This document shows positions 7,540 through 14,331 of a stretch of DNA of 14,888 bases, one piece after another (within the stretch, counting starts at the first letter, position 1; each line of letters begins with the position of its first letter). The position numbers were made by a program, and so were the translations under genes. Below the pieces are notes generated by a model that did no database searches, was not told the DNA's origin, and was given only the letters and a program-made list of their open reading frames with translations. The stretch comes from JAZDKP01 sp043802925 (lineage in GTDB: Bacteria > Fibrobacterota > OXYB2-FULL-49-7 > JAEUSG01): positions 1 to 14,888 of the forward strand of contig JAZDKP010000204.1 of assembly GCA_043802925.1 (NCBI GenBank), written 5' to 3'.

Positions 7540-7562
7540 GCCTTTTCATTATCGCGCCTGCC

Positions 7563-7780
7563 CTATGCTTCCGTTTTGTAAGCGCTGCCCTTGCCGTGTG
7601 ACCGTGGCGCACCCTTCAGGCCGTCCCGGTATCCTTCCCCGCGCATCCGCCGGAGTACATCTTCATCCTTGGCCGCTGCCAGCAATAGGGTATGCTCTGC
7701 CAGGTTCAAGGCTTTGAAAAGTCTTTGCCCGGCCGGCCCATCTCATGCTCGAAGTGTTCTTTCGTTATTATCTTCTTCAT
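7563..7780 (-). pseudogene. Small hypothetical ORF broken by a frameshift
   Basis: An ATG at 7778-7780 with a good ribosome site (AAAGGA, 8 bases upstream) starts MKKIITKEHFEHEMGRPGKDF, but the frame ends after 24 residues at a TGA (7706-7708). A -1 shift at the T run near 7715-7718 joins it to a second open frame (FKALNLAEHTLLLAAAKDED, then RRMRGEGYRDGLKGAPRSHG) ending at a TAG at 7563-7565. The joined product would be about 73 residues. The second frame has no good start of its own. The possibilities are a decayed gene, a one-base sequencing error in a homopolymer, or programmed -1 frameshifting. I do not recognise the family. It lies directly upstream of the toxin gene. Confidence 0.5.
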
Positions 7781-7926
7781 GGTTCGATTCCTTTCAGTTC
7801 ATTGGCGATCCCGTCCGCGCTCCATCGGCATGATGGAAACGCCAAGACCGCCCGCCGCACCCTTCCCGCAGGTTGACCGCGCCCGCGCACGCGGGGAAGC
7901 GCCGCCGCCACAATCCCGTAGAACAT
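7777..7926 (-). CDS. Possible 49-residue ORF, translationally coupled to the broken ORF
   Basis: ATG at 7924-7926, stop TGA at 7777-7779, which overlaps the next start as ATGA. The C-terminal part (CRWSADGIANELKGIEP) looks protein-like, while the first 30 residues are rich in Arg, Gly and Ala and could be chance in GC-rich DNA. An in-frame TAG lies one codon before the ATG, so no longer N-terminus is possible. There is no clear ribosome site and no recognised family. I include it mainly because of the ATGA overlap. Confidence 0.28.
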   Translation of the reverse strand: MFYGIVAAALPRVRGRGQPAGRVRRAVLAFPSCRWSADGIANELKGIEP

Positions 7927-8175
7927 GCGCTACACTTTACCCGGACCCGCTGGAAGGGCCTATCGCCTGCCAGGTGTACCTTTTTTTTCCTATCCCCGCC
8001 TCAGCGCCCCGTTAAAACGCGCCGGATGTGCGTATGCCCTTTCGGTCTTCATTCATGCTTATTGTTGAGGTTTACAAAAAAGTTTTTTCAAGGTGCCACA
8101 GCAGGTGCCACAACTGTTTAGTAAAGGGGGGTAAAGTGGGGTATTTGGCGTTTTTTGAGACTTGACACTATGAAA
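7927..8175. other. Non-coding stretch next to the tRNA-proximal junction
   Basis: No ORF is convincing on either strand. An integrase gene would usually sit here in a tRNA-targeting element, but all frames of both strands are interrupted and show no recombinase motif. The stretch contains tandem short direct repeats (8091-8140) and a T8 run near 7980-7988. Confidence 0.5.
8091..8140. repeat. Two pairs of tandem short direct repeats near the attachment site
   Basis: AGGTGCCACA occurs at 8091-8100 and 8103-8112 (12-bp period). GTAAAGGGGG at 8121-8130 is followed at once by GTAAAGTGGG at 8131-8140 (10-bp period). A sequence matching 8120-8134 in 14 of 15 positions also lies at 6870-6884. Helical-period repeats beside a junction are typical of recombinase arm sites or iterons, but the role is inferred. 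Confidence 0.5.
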
Positions 8176-8227
8176 ATCAAAAACCCCCGAATCTGCCTTT
8201 TACAGCGAAAATTCGAGGGTTTTTAAT
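8176..8227 (-). terminator. Rho-independent terminator of tRNA-Val (tRNA-proximal copy)
   Basis: An inverted repeat (8176-8192 with 8211-8227) with an 18-base loop and two mismatches, one of them a G-U wobble in minus-strand RNA, is followed by a T run. It starts one base past the tRNA discriminator position. It is about 85-90% like the copy at 6094-6146; one side of the stem and the loop differ by a few substitutions and one indel. Confidence 0.7.
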
Positions 8228-8228
8228 G

Positions 8229-8302
8229 TGGGCAATACAGGAGTTGAACCTGTGACCTCATGCATGTGAAGCACGCGCGCTAACCAACTGCGCCAATTGC
8301 CC
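8229..8302 (-). tRNA. tRNA-Val, anticodon CAC
   Basis: A 74-nt cloverleaf. The acceptor stem is GGGCAAT with ATTGCCC, the D arm has AGTTGGTTA in its loop, the anticodon stem CGTGC with GCATG contains one G-T pair, the loop is TTCACAT (anticodon CAC at 8266-8268, reading GUG), and the T arm is ACAGG-TTCAACT-CCTGT. The discriminator is A and CCA is not encoded. The 5' end is 24 bp after the stop of the last membrane-protein gene with no terminator between, so it may be co-transcribed. A -10-like TAAAAT at 8313-8318 could also give a private promoter. It is the integration target of the adjacent element. Confidence 0.95.
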
Positions 8303-8326
8303 TTAAAAAGAGATTTTAAAATACGT

Positions 8327-9025
8327 TTATTCGCCGTTGGAACGCAAATCCCGGGAGGCCTTCAATCCCTTGAAGAACCGGTAGATTGAAGGGGAAAAAT
8401 AGATAAAAACGATAGCGAACAGAAGGGAAAAGGCATAACGGAAAATGTGCAGATGATCCTCAAGGTACCGGAAACCGAACGCGTAGGCCACCACGGCCAC
8501 GCCGCTGCCCAGCAGCACCGCGGAAAAATTCCGGAGCAGTCCGAACTTGAGAAAATATCCGATGACCGACCCCAGCACCGGCCCGGTAAAAGGCAGCGGT
8601 ATCATGGAAAAAAAGAAAAGGCCTATCCAGCCGTAACGATTGACCTTGTCCTTGTTTTTATGGGCTTTGTATTCCAGACGCGCCACCACCTTGTCGAGCT
8701 GCGTAAAATGGATATAGTTCTTCAACGTCAGCACCAGCACGGCGTACATGAAAGTCACGATCGTGACCTCAAGGTAAATGTTATAGACAATGGCCCGCCA
8801 GATCGGATAATGATAATAGGTGAATATACCGATGCCGGGCGCCCGTCCTCCCGTGACATTAAAACCGAGGGAACCCAGCAGCGTCTCACCCAGTGCCACG
8901 TCCATTTTCAAGACCAGAAGCACAAAAAGCGTGACCGCCAGGACCGCTATAAGCAGGCAGGAAAAAACCAGCATCTTCCCCTCCGGATGCCGGAGAAGTC
9001 CTTGTTGACTGCCGTTCGTTTCCAT
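8327..9025 (-). CDS. COG2426 'small multidrug export' family membrane protein, paralog 2
   Basis: 232 residues with about five hydrophobic segments, an inner-membrane protein. Family signatures are GGRAPGIGIF (59-68), LTLKNYI (99-105), a charged loop KAHKNKDKVNRYGW, and PLPFTGPVLGSVIGYF (143-158), a re-entrant-like proline/glycine motif also seen in DedA-type folds. I chose the ATG at 9023-9025 because it aligns with the start and length of the upstream paralog (233 residues). The longer frame to 9151 would overlap that gene by 83 bp. The ribosome site is weak (GGAT). The family is annotated as putative small multidrug export on thin evidence, and no substrate is known. It is the last protein gene before tRNA-Val. 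Confidence 0.85.
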   Translation of the reverse strand: METNGSQQGLLRHPEGKMLVFSCLLIAVLAVTLFVLLVLKMDVALGETLLGSLGFNVTGGRAPGIGIFTYYHYPIWRAIVYNIYLEVTIVTFMYAVLVLTLKNYIHFTQLDKVVARLEYKAHKNKDKVNRYGWIGLFFFSMIPLPFTGPVLGSVIGYFLKFGLLRNFSAVLLGSGVAVVAYAFGFRYLEDHLHIFRYAFSLLFAIVFIYFSPSIYRFFKGLKASRDLRSNGE

Positions 9026-9068
9026 TTTTATCCGTAGAATCTTTGAACAAACAGCGGTTTTATTGCGC

Positions 9069-9770
9069 TCAGGAACCATGCGGATGATGGGGCATGCGGA
9101 TGACGCGCACAAGATATTTGATAAAATGGATGATTTTAGGGAAGAAAACAATCAGAAGGATGCAGACAAGGCCCAGGAAAACCTTCTGGAAGATATGCAG
9201 GTTCTTTTCCATGAATTCAAACAGGTAGGCCCAAAGCGAAACCGCCAGCGCAGTTCCCAGCGTGACAGCGGAAAAGTTCCGGATAAAACCGAAGCGCAGG
9301 AAATAGCCGATATACGAGCCCATGAGAGGCCCGGTGAGTGGCAGGGGAATCAGGACAAAGATCATGAGTCCCAGCCAGCCGTACTTCTGGATGGTCGCCT
9401 GGTTTTTGTGCGCCGCCTGCTCGGCATCATGGATGAGCCGGCTCACCCAGGCGATTCGGATGTAGTTTTTGAGGGTCAGCACAAAAATGGAATAGCAGAA
9501 AACAACAATGACGAATTCGACCCATACGCTGATGGCAATCGCAAGCGGGGGCGAGTAATCGTTGAAGATGAAGACTCCCACGCCCGGGGCGCGTCCGCCC
9601 ACCAGGTTGAAGCCGATGCACGAAAAGACCGTTTTCGCCAGGGTGGCGTCAACGAGAAACAGGAGACCCGCGGCCGTCAGCGTGAGGGTGATGAGCCCCA
9701 GCGATACCGCAAGGAGCTTGCCCTCGAAGGTCGATAAAATATCAGCGCGTGACGCGGTCTGGAGTTCCAT
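9069..9770 (-). CDS. COG2426 'small multidrug export' family membrane protein, paralog 1
   Basis: 233 residues, clearly a tandem duplicate of the gene that follows. It shares GGRAPGVGVF (58-67), FVLTLKNYIRI, AAHKNQATIQKYGW and PLPLTGPLMGSYIGYF (142-157), in the same order and spacing. There are several hydrophobic segments and a basic C-terminal tail (RVIRMPHHPHGS). An in-frame TAG directly precedes the ATG, fixing the longest possible start; no Shine-Dalgarno sequence is visible. The gene starts 22 bp after the btuC-like stop, so it is probably in the cobalamin operon, and it is 43 bp ahead of its paralog. A role in corrinoid transport or homeostasis is only a guess from position. Confidence 0.85.
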   Translation of the reverse strand: MELQTASRADILSTFEGKLLAVSLGLITLTLTAAGLLFLVDATLAKTVFSCIGFNLVGGRAPGVGVFIFNDYSPPLAIAISVWVEFVIVVFCYSIFVLTLKNYIRIAWVSRLIHDAEQAAHKNQATIQKYGWLGLMIFVLIPLPLTGPLMGSYIGYFLRFGFIRNFSAVTLGTALAVSLWAYLFEFMEKNLHIFQKVFLGLVCILLIVFFPKIIHFIKYLVRVIRMPHHPHGS

Positions 9771-9792
9771 CTAGGTAAGAAATATAATATAC

Positions 9793-10785
9793 TCAGAACT
9801 CTTCGGGCGACTTCCGCAAAAGCAGGAAAAGGAAAAAAGGACCGCCCAACAGCGCGGTGATGACTCCCACTGGAATTTCGGAGGGGCTGATCAAAAGCCG
9901 CGCCGCGGTGTCGCAGAGCGCAAGAAAGGCGCCCCCGCCGAGAATGGAGGCCGGGAGCAGCACACGGTAGTCACTGCCGATGAGCAGGCGCAGCACGTGC
10001 GGCACCACCAGCCCCACAAAGCCGATGGGACCCGCAATGGAAACCGAGGCGCCCACTGCAAGCGAAGTCAGAATGAAGCTCTTCCGTTTGACGGCCTCCA
10101 CATCCACCCCGCGCGTTCGGGCGATGTCCTCCCCCAGACAGATTTGGTTGTAGTCGCGTGCCATGCGTGTAAGTAGAAGCAGGCAAACGATGATGAGCGG
10201 CGCTATTTTCAGGAGCGAACCGTACTCGGTGATATCCAGGCTTCCCATGGTCCAGAGCACCACGCGGTAGGACTGGGTGTAGTCCATAAGGTAATGTGCG
10301 AACAGGGTCATGGCCGAAAAGAAAAAGCCCACGGTCACGCCCGCGAGCAGCATGGTCGTGGTGGTGACCCCGCCCCGGTGCCGGCCCAGGAAATATACCA
10401 CGGCAAGTGAAAGAAGGCTGCCCGCAAAGGCCGAGAGCGTCACGGTGGAAAGGCCTATCAGCGAAAAATCGAAGCCCAGTTTGATGGCCAGCACCGCGCC
10501 AAACGCGCCACCCGAGGCCGTGCCCAGCGTAAAGGGGCTGGCAAGCGCGTTGCGGAAGATGGACTGGTAAACCGCGCCCGAGAGCGCCAGCGATGCACCC
10601 ACCAAAAGCGACAGCAGAAGGCGCGGCAGGCGTGTACGCAGGAAGATGACGCGGGATATCTCGTCGTGGCCCGTGGAAAAGAGGAGGTTCCAGCCGGCAA
10701 AAGAGGAGCCGAGCATGGGACAGACCACGAGCACGGCCAGGAGACCCAAGAACAGCAGGAGCAGGTTGCGTCGGGGTGTTTTCAT
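9793..10785 (-). CDS. btuC: FecCD-family ABC permease, cobalamin/corrinoid type (BtuC-like)
   Basis: 330 residues, the normal FecCD/BtuC length, with about 10 membrane helices. Typical motifs are RLPR (52-55), GAVYQ with RNALASPFTLG (70-88), AGPIGFVGLVVPH (251-263) and SEIPVGVITALLGGPFF (302-318). It forms the inner-membrane channel of the BtuFDC importer. The start overlaps the ATPase stop as ATGA. Iron-siderophore and haem importers use the same family; the corrinoid assignment comes from the cobUTS genes just upstream and a partner of the BtuF class. Confidence 0.88.
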   Translation of the reverse strand: MKTPRRNLLLLFLGLLAVLVVCPMLGSSFAGWNLLFSTGHDEISRVIFLRTRLPRLLLSLLVGASLALSGAVYQSIFRNALASPFTLGTASGGAFGAVLAIKLGFDFSLIGLSTVTLSAFAGSLLSLAVVYFLGRHRGGVTTTTMLLAGVTVGFFFSAMTLFAHYLMDYTQSYRVVLWTMGSLDITEYGSLLKIAPLIIVCLLLLTRMARDYNQICLGEDIARTRGVDVEAVKRKSFILTSLAVGASVSIAGPIGFVGLVVPHVLRLLIGSDYRVLLPASILGGGAFLALCDTAARLLISPSEIPVGVITALLGGPFFLFLLLRKSPEEF

Positions 10786-11555
10786 CGGAGCACCGGAACC
10801 ACGAGCGGAACGTTTTCCTCGGGGTGGCGTATGATTTTGACCTTCGTGGCATAGGCCTCGGAGAGCAGAGCCTCGGTCAGGATGTCATTGGGCGTTCCCG
10901 TGGCCAGGATTTCGCCGCGCCGGAGCACACTCAGCGTGTCACAGTAAAGCGAGGCCAGGTTCACGTCATGGGTGATGACCACGGTGGTCAGGTTCTGCGT
11001 ACGCGCGATGCGGTGGATGAGCCGGTAAATCTCGGACTGGTAGCGCAGGTCGGTGAAAGCCGTGGGCTCGTCAAAGAGGATGACCGGTGTGGACTGGGCG
11101 ATGGCCGCGGCAATGGCCACCCGCTGCTTTTCGCCGCCGCTCAGGGTGCGGAAAAGCCGCTGTTCAAAGCCGGTCATGCCAAGAAGCTCGAGCGCGCCGG
11201 CCGCGGCTTTTTTATCCGCCTCTGTGTCAAAAAGGACCGCGTCCTGGTGCGGGTGCCGGCCCAGCAGGACCATCTGCTCCACGGTAAAAGGGAACCCCGT
11301 ATAGTTTTCCTGAAAGACAAAGGCCAGAAGCTTGGCCCGGTCCAGAGGTGAAAGACGGCCGATTTCCACGTTGTTCACCTGCACACGGCCGGACTGCGCC
11401 GCAAGGAGGCCGCCCATGAGCCGGAGAAGCGTGGACTTGCCCGCGCCATTGGGCCCGAGGATGCCATGGAGTTCGCCTTCGCGCACGCGGAGCGACAACC
11501 CCTGGATGAAGGGTTTGCGTCCGTATGAAAATGTGATGTTGTCGATATGAATCAT
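10782..11555 (-). CDS. btuD: ABC transporter ATP-binding protein, cobalamin/corrinoid type (BtuD-like)
   Basis: 257 residues. Walker A is GPNGAGKS (34-41), the Q-loop Gln is at 82, the signature motif is LSGGEKQR (138-145), Walker B is VILFDEP (158-164), and the switch His is in VVITHD. The FecE/BtuD-type features FVFQEN and LGRHPHQD are present. It powers uptake through the permease encoded next. Both ends use ATGA overlaps with the neighbouring genes, so expression is probably tightly coupled. The C-terminal 30 residues (IIRHPEENVPLVVPVLR) are a typical FecE-like tail. Confidence 0.9.
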   Translation of the reverse strand: MIHIDNITFSYGRKPFIQGLSLRVREGELHGILGPNGAGKSTLLRLMGGLLAAQSGRVQVNNVEIGRLSPLDRAKLLAFVFQENYTGFPFTVEQMVLLGRHPHQDAVLFDTEADKKAAAGALELLGMTGFEQRLFRTLSGGEKQRVAIAAAIAQSTPVILFDEPTAFTDLRYQSEIYRLIHRIARTQNLTTVVITHDVNLASLYCDTLSVLRRGEILATGTPNDILTEALLSEAYATKVKIIRHPEENVPLVVPVLR

Positions 11556-12496
11556 GGTTGGGCCGGACGGTCAGGATTCAGGATGCGGCTGAGCTTTTTG
11601 GCGGTCCCGGCCATCCGTGGACCGGGCGTAAATATATAATCTTCCCGGAGGGTGAAGATACGGCCGCTCCGGACCGCGGAGAGCTGCGGCATCCGTTTCC
11701 ATATTTCCGCGCCCTCGCCGTTGTTGCCCATGAGCACGGTCTCGATGATGACCTCGGGGTCGCGGAGCAATATTTCCTCCACCGACACTTTGCACCAGGC
11801 CATGGGCATGCTGTCAAAGACCGACACCCCGCCCGCAATGCGCAGGAGTTCCGACAGGAAACTCGTATGGTTGATGGTAAAGATATTGGACAACGTGCCC
11901 GGGTTGCGGCCCACCACGAAAAGAACCCGTACCGGTGAAACACCGGCATGGAGCGCTTTGAGCGAATCGAGTTCAAACCGGAGGCGTAGGATAATGGAAT
12001 CCGCGGCACGCTCGCGGCTGAACCTGCGGCCGATGATACGAAATGCGCTGTCCACATCCATCAGCCGCCCCTGCGGGAGGGTCAGAACCGGGACGCCGAG
12101 GTCGCGGAACTTGGATTCCGAGCTTATCTGCATGTCTCCGATAAGCACAAGGGAAGGCCGGAGCCGCACAATCTGCTCGTAATTAGGATTGATGCAGTCC
12201 CCGACCACTTTTACGCGGTCATTGCTGTTTGCAGCCCGCGGGCAATACCGCGAGACCCCGACGAGACTGTCGCCCAGTCCCAGCGCGCGGACCGTCTCTG
12301 TGAGGCTGGGCAGCAGCGAAACAATGCCGCCCTGATGTTGAGCGCGCTTCTGCATGGAGCAGGAGATGAAAAGGAGGAGAAACAGCATTACGATGCCTGG
12401 AAAACGCACCCACTTTCCCCTTCTCTCGCCCCTCGACTTCGCTCGGGAGTCGAGAGAGGGGGCTTTTTGTTTGAAAAACGGATGATACCCTTTCAT
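11552..12496 (-). CDS. btuF: Periplasmic corrinoid-binding lipoprotein (BtuF-like)
   Basis: 314 residues. The binding-protein core begins IVSLLPSLTETVRALGLGDS and continues with LVGVSRYC, PNYEQIVRLRPSLVLIG and VPVLTLP, all typical of the cluster A-II/BtuF fold. A lipobox FISC gives Cys46 as the acylation site. Two starts are possible. The ATG at 12494-12496 overlaps the cobS stop (ATGA) and has GGGGGGA before it. The ATG at 12386-12388 starts right at the hydrophobic signal segment but has a poor ribosome site. I prefer the first on translational signals. It makes residues about 12-30 (APSLDSRAKSRGERRGKW) the translation of a palindromic repeat, producing an unusually long signal n-region. 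Confidence 0.85.
   Translation of the reverse strand: MKGYHPFFKQKAPSLDSRAKSRGERRGKWVRFPGIVMLFLLLFISCSMQKRAQHQGGIVSLLPSLTETVRALGLGDSLVGVSRYCPRAANSNDRVKVVGDCINPNYEQIVRLRPSLVLIGDMQISSESKFRDLGVPVLTLPQGRLMDVDSAFRIIGRRFSRERAADSIILRLRFELDSLKALHAGVSPVRVLFVVGRNPGTLSNIFTINHTSFLSELLRIAGGVSVFDSMPMAWCKVSVEEILLRDPEVIIETVLMGNNGEGAEIWKRMPQLSAVRSGRIFTLREDYIFTPGPRMAGTAKKLSRILNPDRPAQP
12407..12462 (-). repeat. Palindromic repeat element, copy 1, in frame in the btuF-like gene
   Basis: About 56 bp, containing CCCCCTCTCTCGA, a CCGAGCG centre, GTCGAGGGG and a GAGAGAAGGGG arm, followed by AAAGTGGGTG. Read on the minus strand it matches the plus strand of 14360-14416 with only a handful of differences. The arms pair to form a long hairpin. 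It is translated in the btuF-like protein's N-terminal region. Confidence 0.78.
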
Positions 12497-13257
12497 TGTC
12501 CCCCCGGCAAACGGTTCATCAGGATAACACCTGCCAGAAGAACCGCAATCTCAATGAGCTCGCTGCACGCGCCGATGCAGTCGCCTGTGATACCGCCAAG
12601 TTTTCTTCGGCAAAGGGCTGTGACCGCAAGCATCACGGTAAAGGCTGTCAGGCTGAAGGCAAGCGCATGCGGCAATGGCAGTGCATAAAAGAGCATGGCT
12701 GTGACGATAGCCGCTGAAAAAAGCGCGGCAGGCCGTGACGATGCGTCCCCGCAGAATCCCTGCCCCGTACCCCCTTCCGGCCGCGCATAAGGCGATGCGG
12801 CCATGAAAAGCGGCTGAAACGCACGCGACAGCACGAGGCTTGCAAGGATGGGAAGCAGGGCAGCTTCCATGATAAGCGCACAATAGAGTCCGGTCTTCAG
12901 CATGAGATCCAGCGCAATGGCTGCCACGCCAAAGGTTCCCTGGCACGGGTCCTTCATGATTTCGAGGATGCGCGCGCGAGTCCGTCCCCCACCAAAGCCA
13001 TCCGCGACATCGGCAAGCCCGTCAAGATGGAGCGCGCCGGTCAACCAAATCAGCACTGTGGCAAGGAGGAGGGCTGAAAGCCAGGGCTGTTCCGGAAAAA
13101 GAAAGGCAGCCCCCGCGCAAAGGCCGTACGCAACAGCGGAAAGAAGCGCGCCCGCGACCGGAAAGAACCAGAACGCGCGCGTGAAAACCGGCGTGTCCTT
13201 TCCGGGCACGGGTAGGAGGGTCAGCGTGCGCACAGCGGTGACAAGAGGGCCCGTCAT
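12493..13257 (-). CDS. cobS: Adenosylcobinamide-GDP ribazoletransferase (cobalamin synthase)
   Basis: 254 residues. It joins adenosylcobinamide-GDP to alpha-ribazole (or its phosphate) in the membrane, the last step of nucleotide-loop assembly. Key motifs are HLDGLADVADG with GGGRTR (77-93), which carries the Mg-binding acidic residues, and MKDPCQGTFG (101-110; usually MKDSxxGTxG). Further hydrophobic helices follow, and GGITGDCIGACSELIEIAVL near the end is the typical C-terminal membrane motif. The length is normal. The start overlaps the cobT stop (ATGA) and the stop overlaps the btuF-like start (ATGA). Confidence 0.93.
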   Translation of the reverse strand: MTGPLVTAVRTLTLLPVPGKDTPVFTRAFWFFPVAGALLSAVAYGLCAGAAFLFPEQPWLSALLLATVLIWLTGALHLDGLADVADGFGGGRTRARILEIMKDPCQGTFGVAAIALDLMLKTGLYCALIMEAALLPILASLVLSRAFQPLFMAASPYARPEGGTGQGFCGDASSRPAALFSAAIVTAMLFYALPLPHALAFSLTAFTVMLAVTALCRRKLGGITGDCIGACSELIEIAVLLAGVILMNRLPGGQ

Positions 13258-14318
13258 GCCTTGACGTCCTCGCTCTTTTCCTCGGAAACTCCGGCTGAGG
13301 CAAAGGTAGCCATTTCGTGATAGCAGTGCATGGCCTGCATGATGACCTGCATGGCCAGCACCGCACCCGTGCCTTCGCCCAGCCGCATGCCAAGGTCCAG
13401 CACCGGCCGGATACCGAGAAGCTCGAGGTAGCCGGCATGGAACCGTTCGGAGGACTGGTGCGAAAATACGAGGTATTCTTTGAGATTAGGCGCCATGGCA
13501 ATTGCAACAGCAGCCGCAGCCGAGGCGATAAAGCCGTCCACCACCACGGGAACACCGGCCGCGGCCCCACCCATCATAAAGCCTGCCATGCCAGCGATTT
13601 CGAATCCGCCCACGCGGCAAAGCGCATCCAAGGGCGTCTTGTCCCATTTCGTGCGGTGAAAGGCAACCGCTTCGCGGATGACGCGCATTTTGTGCGAGAG
13701 CAGGTCCCCGGCCACGCCCGTGCCCGCGCCCACGGTGGTCTCAGCGTCAACGCCAAGGAGGAGCGAATAGAGCGCGGACGCGGAGGAACTGTTACCGATA
13801 CCCATTTCACCCACGCCCAGCAGGTCGCACTGCGCATCCATGGCAAGGTCAAAACCATGGGAGAGCGCTTCAATGCACTCTTGCCCTGTCATGGCCGGTC
13901 CCTTGGCAAAATTGCGCGTGCCGCGCGCCACCGTGCGCTTGACGAGCCGGGGATGGTCCGGAAAATCGTAATCCACGCCTATGTCCACCACAAAGTCCCG
14001 GATGCCCGCGTTGCGCGCCATAACGCTCACGGCCGCCCCGCCCCCGCACATGTTCAGCACCATCTGCGTCGTCACTTCTTTAGGATATGGCGCCACTCCC
14101 GCTTCGGTGATACCATGGTCACCCGCAAACGTGTAAACCGCAGCGCTTTTAATGGCCGCCTTGGTACTTTTGCGACATAGACAATATTGCATGGCCAGCT
14201 CCTCAAGCCGCCCCAGACTTCCTTTGGGCTTGGTGAGAAAATCAAGGTGCGCCTGAATCTGGTCGGCCAGCGCCGTATTCTTAACCGGTGCAATCGCCGG
14301 TGGTATTTTTACGTTCAT
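13254..14318 (-). CDS. cobT: Nicotinate-nucleotide--dimethylbenzimidazole phosphoribosyltransferase
   Basis: 354 residues. It makes alpha-ribazole phosphate from nicotinate mononucleotide and dimethylbenzimidazole. Motifs: LTKPKGSLGRLEELA (28-42), FAGDHGI (64-70), MCGGGAAVSVMAR, GVGEMGIGNSSSASAL (168-183), VGAGTGV and RLGEGTGAVLAM, whose Glu (about 315) corresponds to the catalytic Glu317 of the Salmonella enzyme. The start at 14316-14318 is chosen for AGGAG 6 bases upstream; the frame runs open to 14459 but those extra residues are a shadow of the repeat at the end of cobU. The gene begins 13 bp after the cobU stop. Confidence 0.95.
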   Translation of the reverse strand: MNVKIPPAIAPVKNTALADQIQAHLDFLTKPKGSLGRLEELAMQYCLCRKSTKAAIKSAAVYTFAGDHGITEAGVAPYPKEVTTQMVLNMCGGGAAVSVMARNAGIRDFVVDIGVDYDFPDHPRLVKRTVARGTRNFAKGPAMTGQECIEALSHGFDLAMDAQCDLLGVGEMGIGNSSSASALYSLLLGVDAETTVGAGTGVAGDLLSHKMRVIREAVAFHRTKWDKTPLDALCRVGGFEIAGMAGFMMGGAAAGVPVVVDGFIASAAAAVAIAMAPNLKEYLVFSHQSSERFHAGYLELLGIRPVLDLGMRLGEGTGAVLAMQVIMQAMHCYHEMATFASAGVSEEKSEDVKA

Positions 14319-14331
14319 GGTTTCTCCTGTC

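Larger units (their letters stand above)
6145..8270. mobile_element. 2.1-kb tRNA-Val-integrated mini-element or remnant carrying toxin-antitoxin genes
   Basis: The 45-bp direct repeats at 6145-6189 and 8226-8270 bracket about 2.04 kb. Transcription of tRNA-Val points into the element, and the target tRNA is kept intact at the right end. The interior contains a RelE/XRE pair, a DUF4258-like/DUF2283 pair, a frame-broken small ORF and a possible ORF coupled to it. Base composition varies: 6190-6800 is AT-rich and 7570-8030 is GC-rich, suggesting mixed origins. I find no tyrosine or serine recombinase in any frame, so the element is either a degraded island or one moved by an integrase acting in trans. 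The boundaries are inferred from the repeats alone. Confidence 0.72.

Noticed and set aside
7873..8121. Plus-strand ORF of 82 residues near the tRNA junction as an integrase remnant
   Set aside because: It has no recombinase residues and crosses the repeat cluster; composition is consistent with chance in GC-rich DNA.
9026..9151. Longer N-terminus for the second COG2426-like protein
   Set aside because: It would overlap the upstream gene by 83 bp and add residues absent from the paralog; the start at 9025 aligns with the paralog start.
9063..9737. Plus-strand ORF of 224 residues, rich in charged residues
   Set aside because: It is a shadow of the first COG2426-like membrane gene; the charged, low-complexity composition is what an antisense frame of a hydrophobic protein gives.
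13317..14180. Plus-strand ORF of 287 residues
   Set aside because: It lies wholly opposite cobT, whose catalytic motifs are intact; this ORF is rich in His and Arg and has no family signature.
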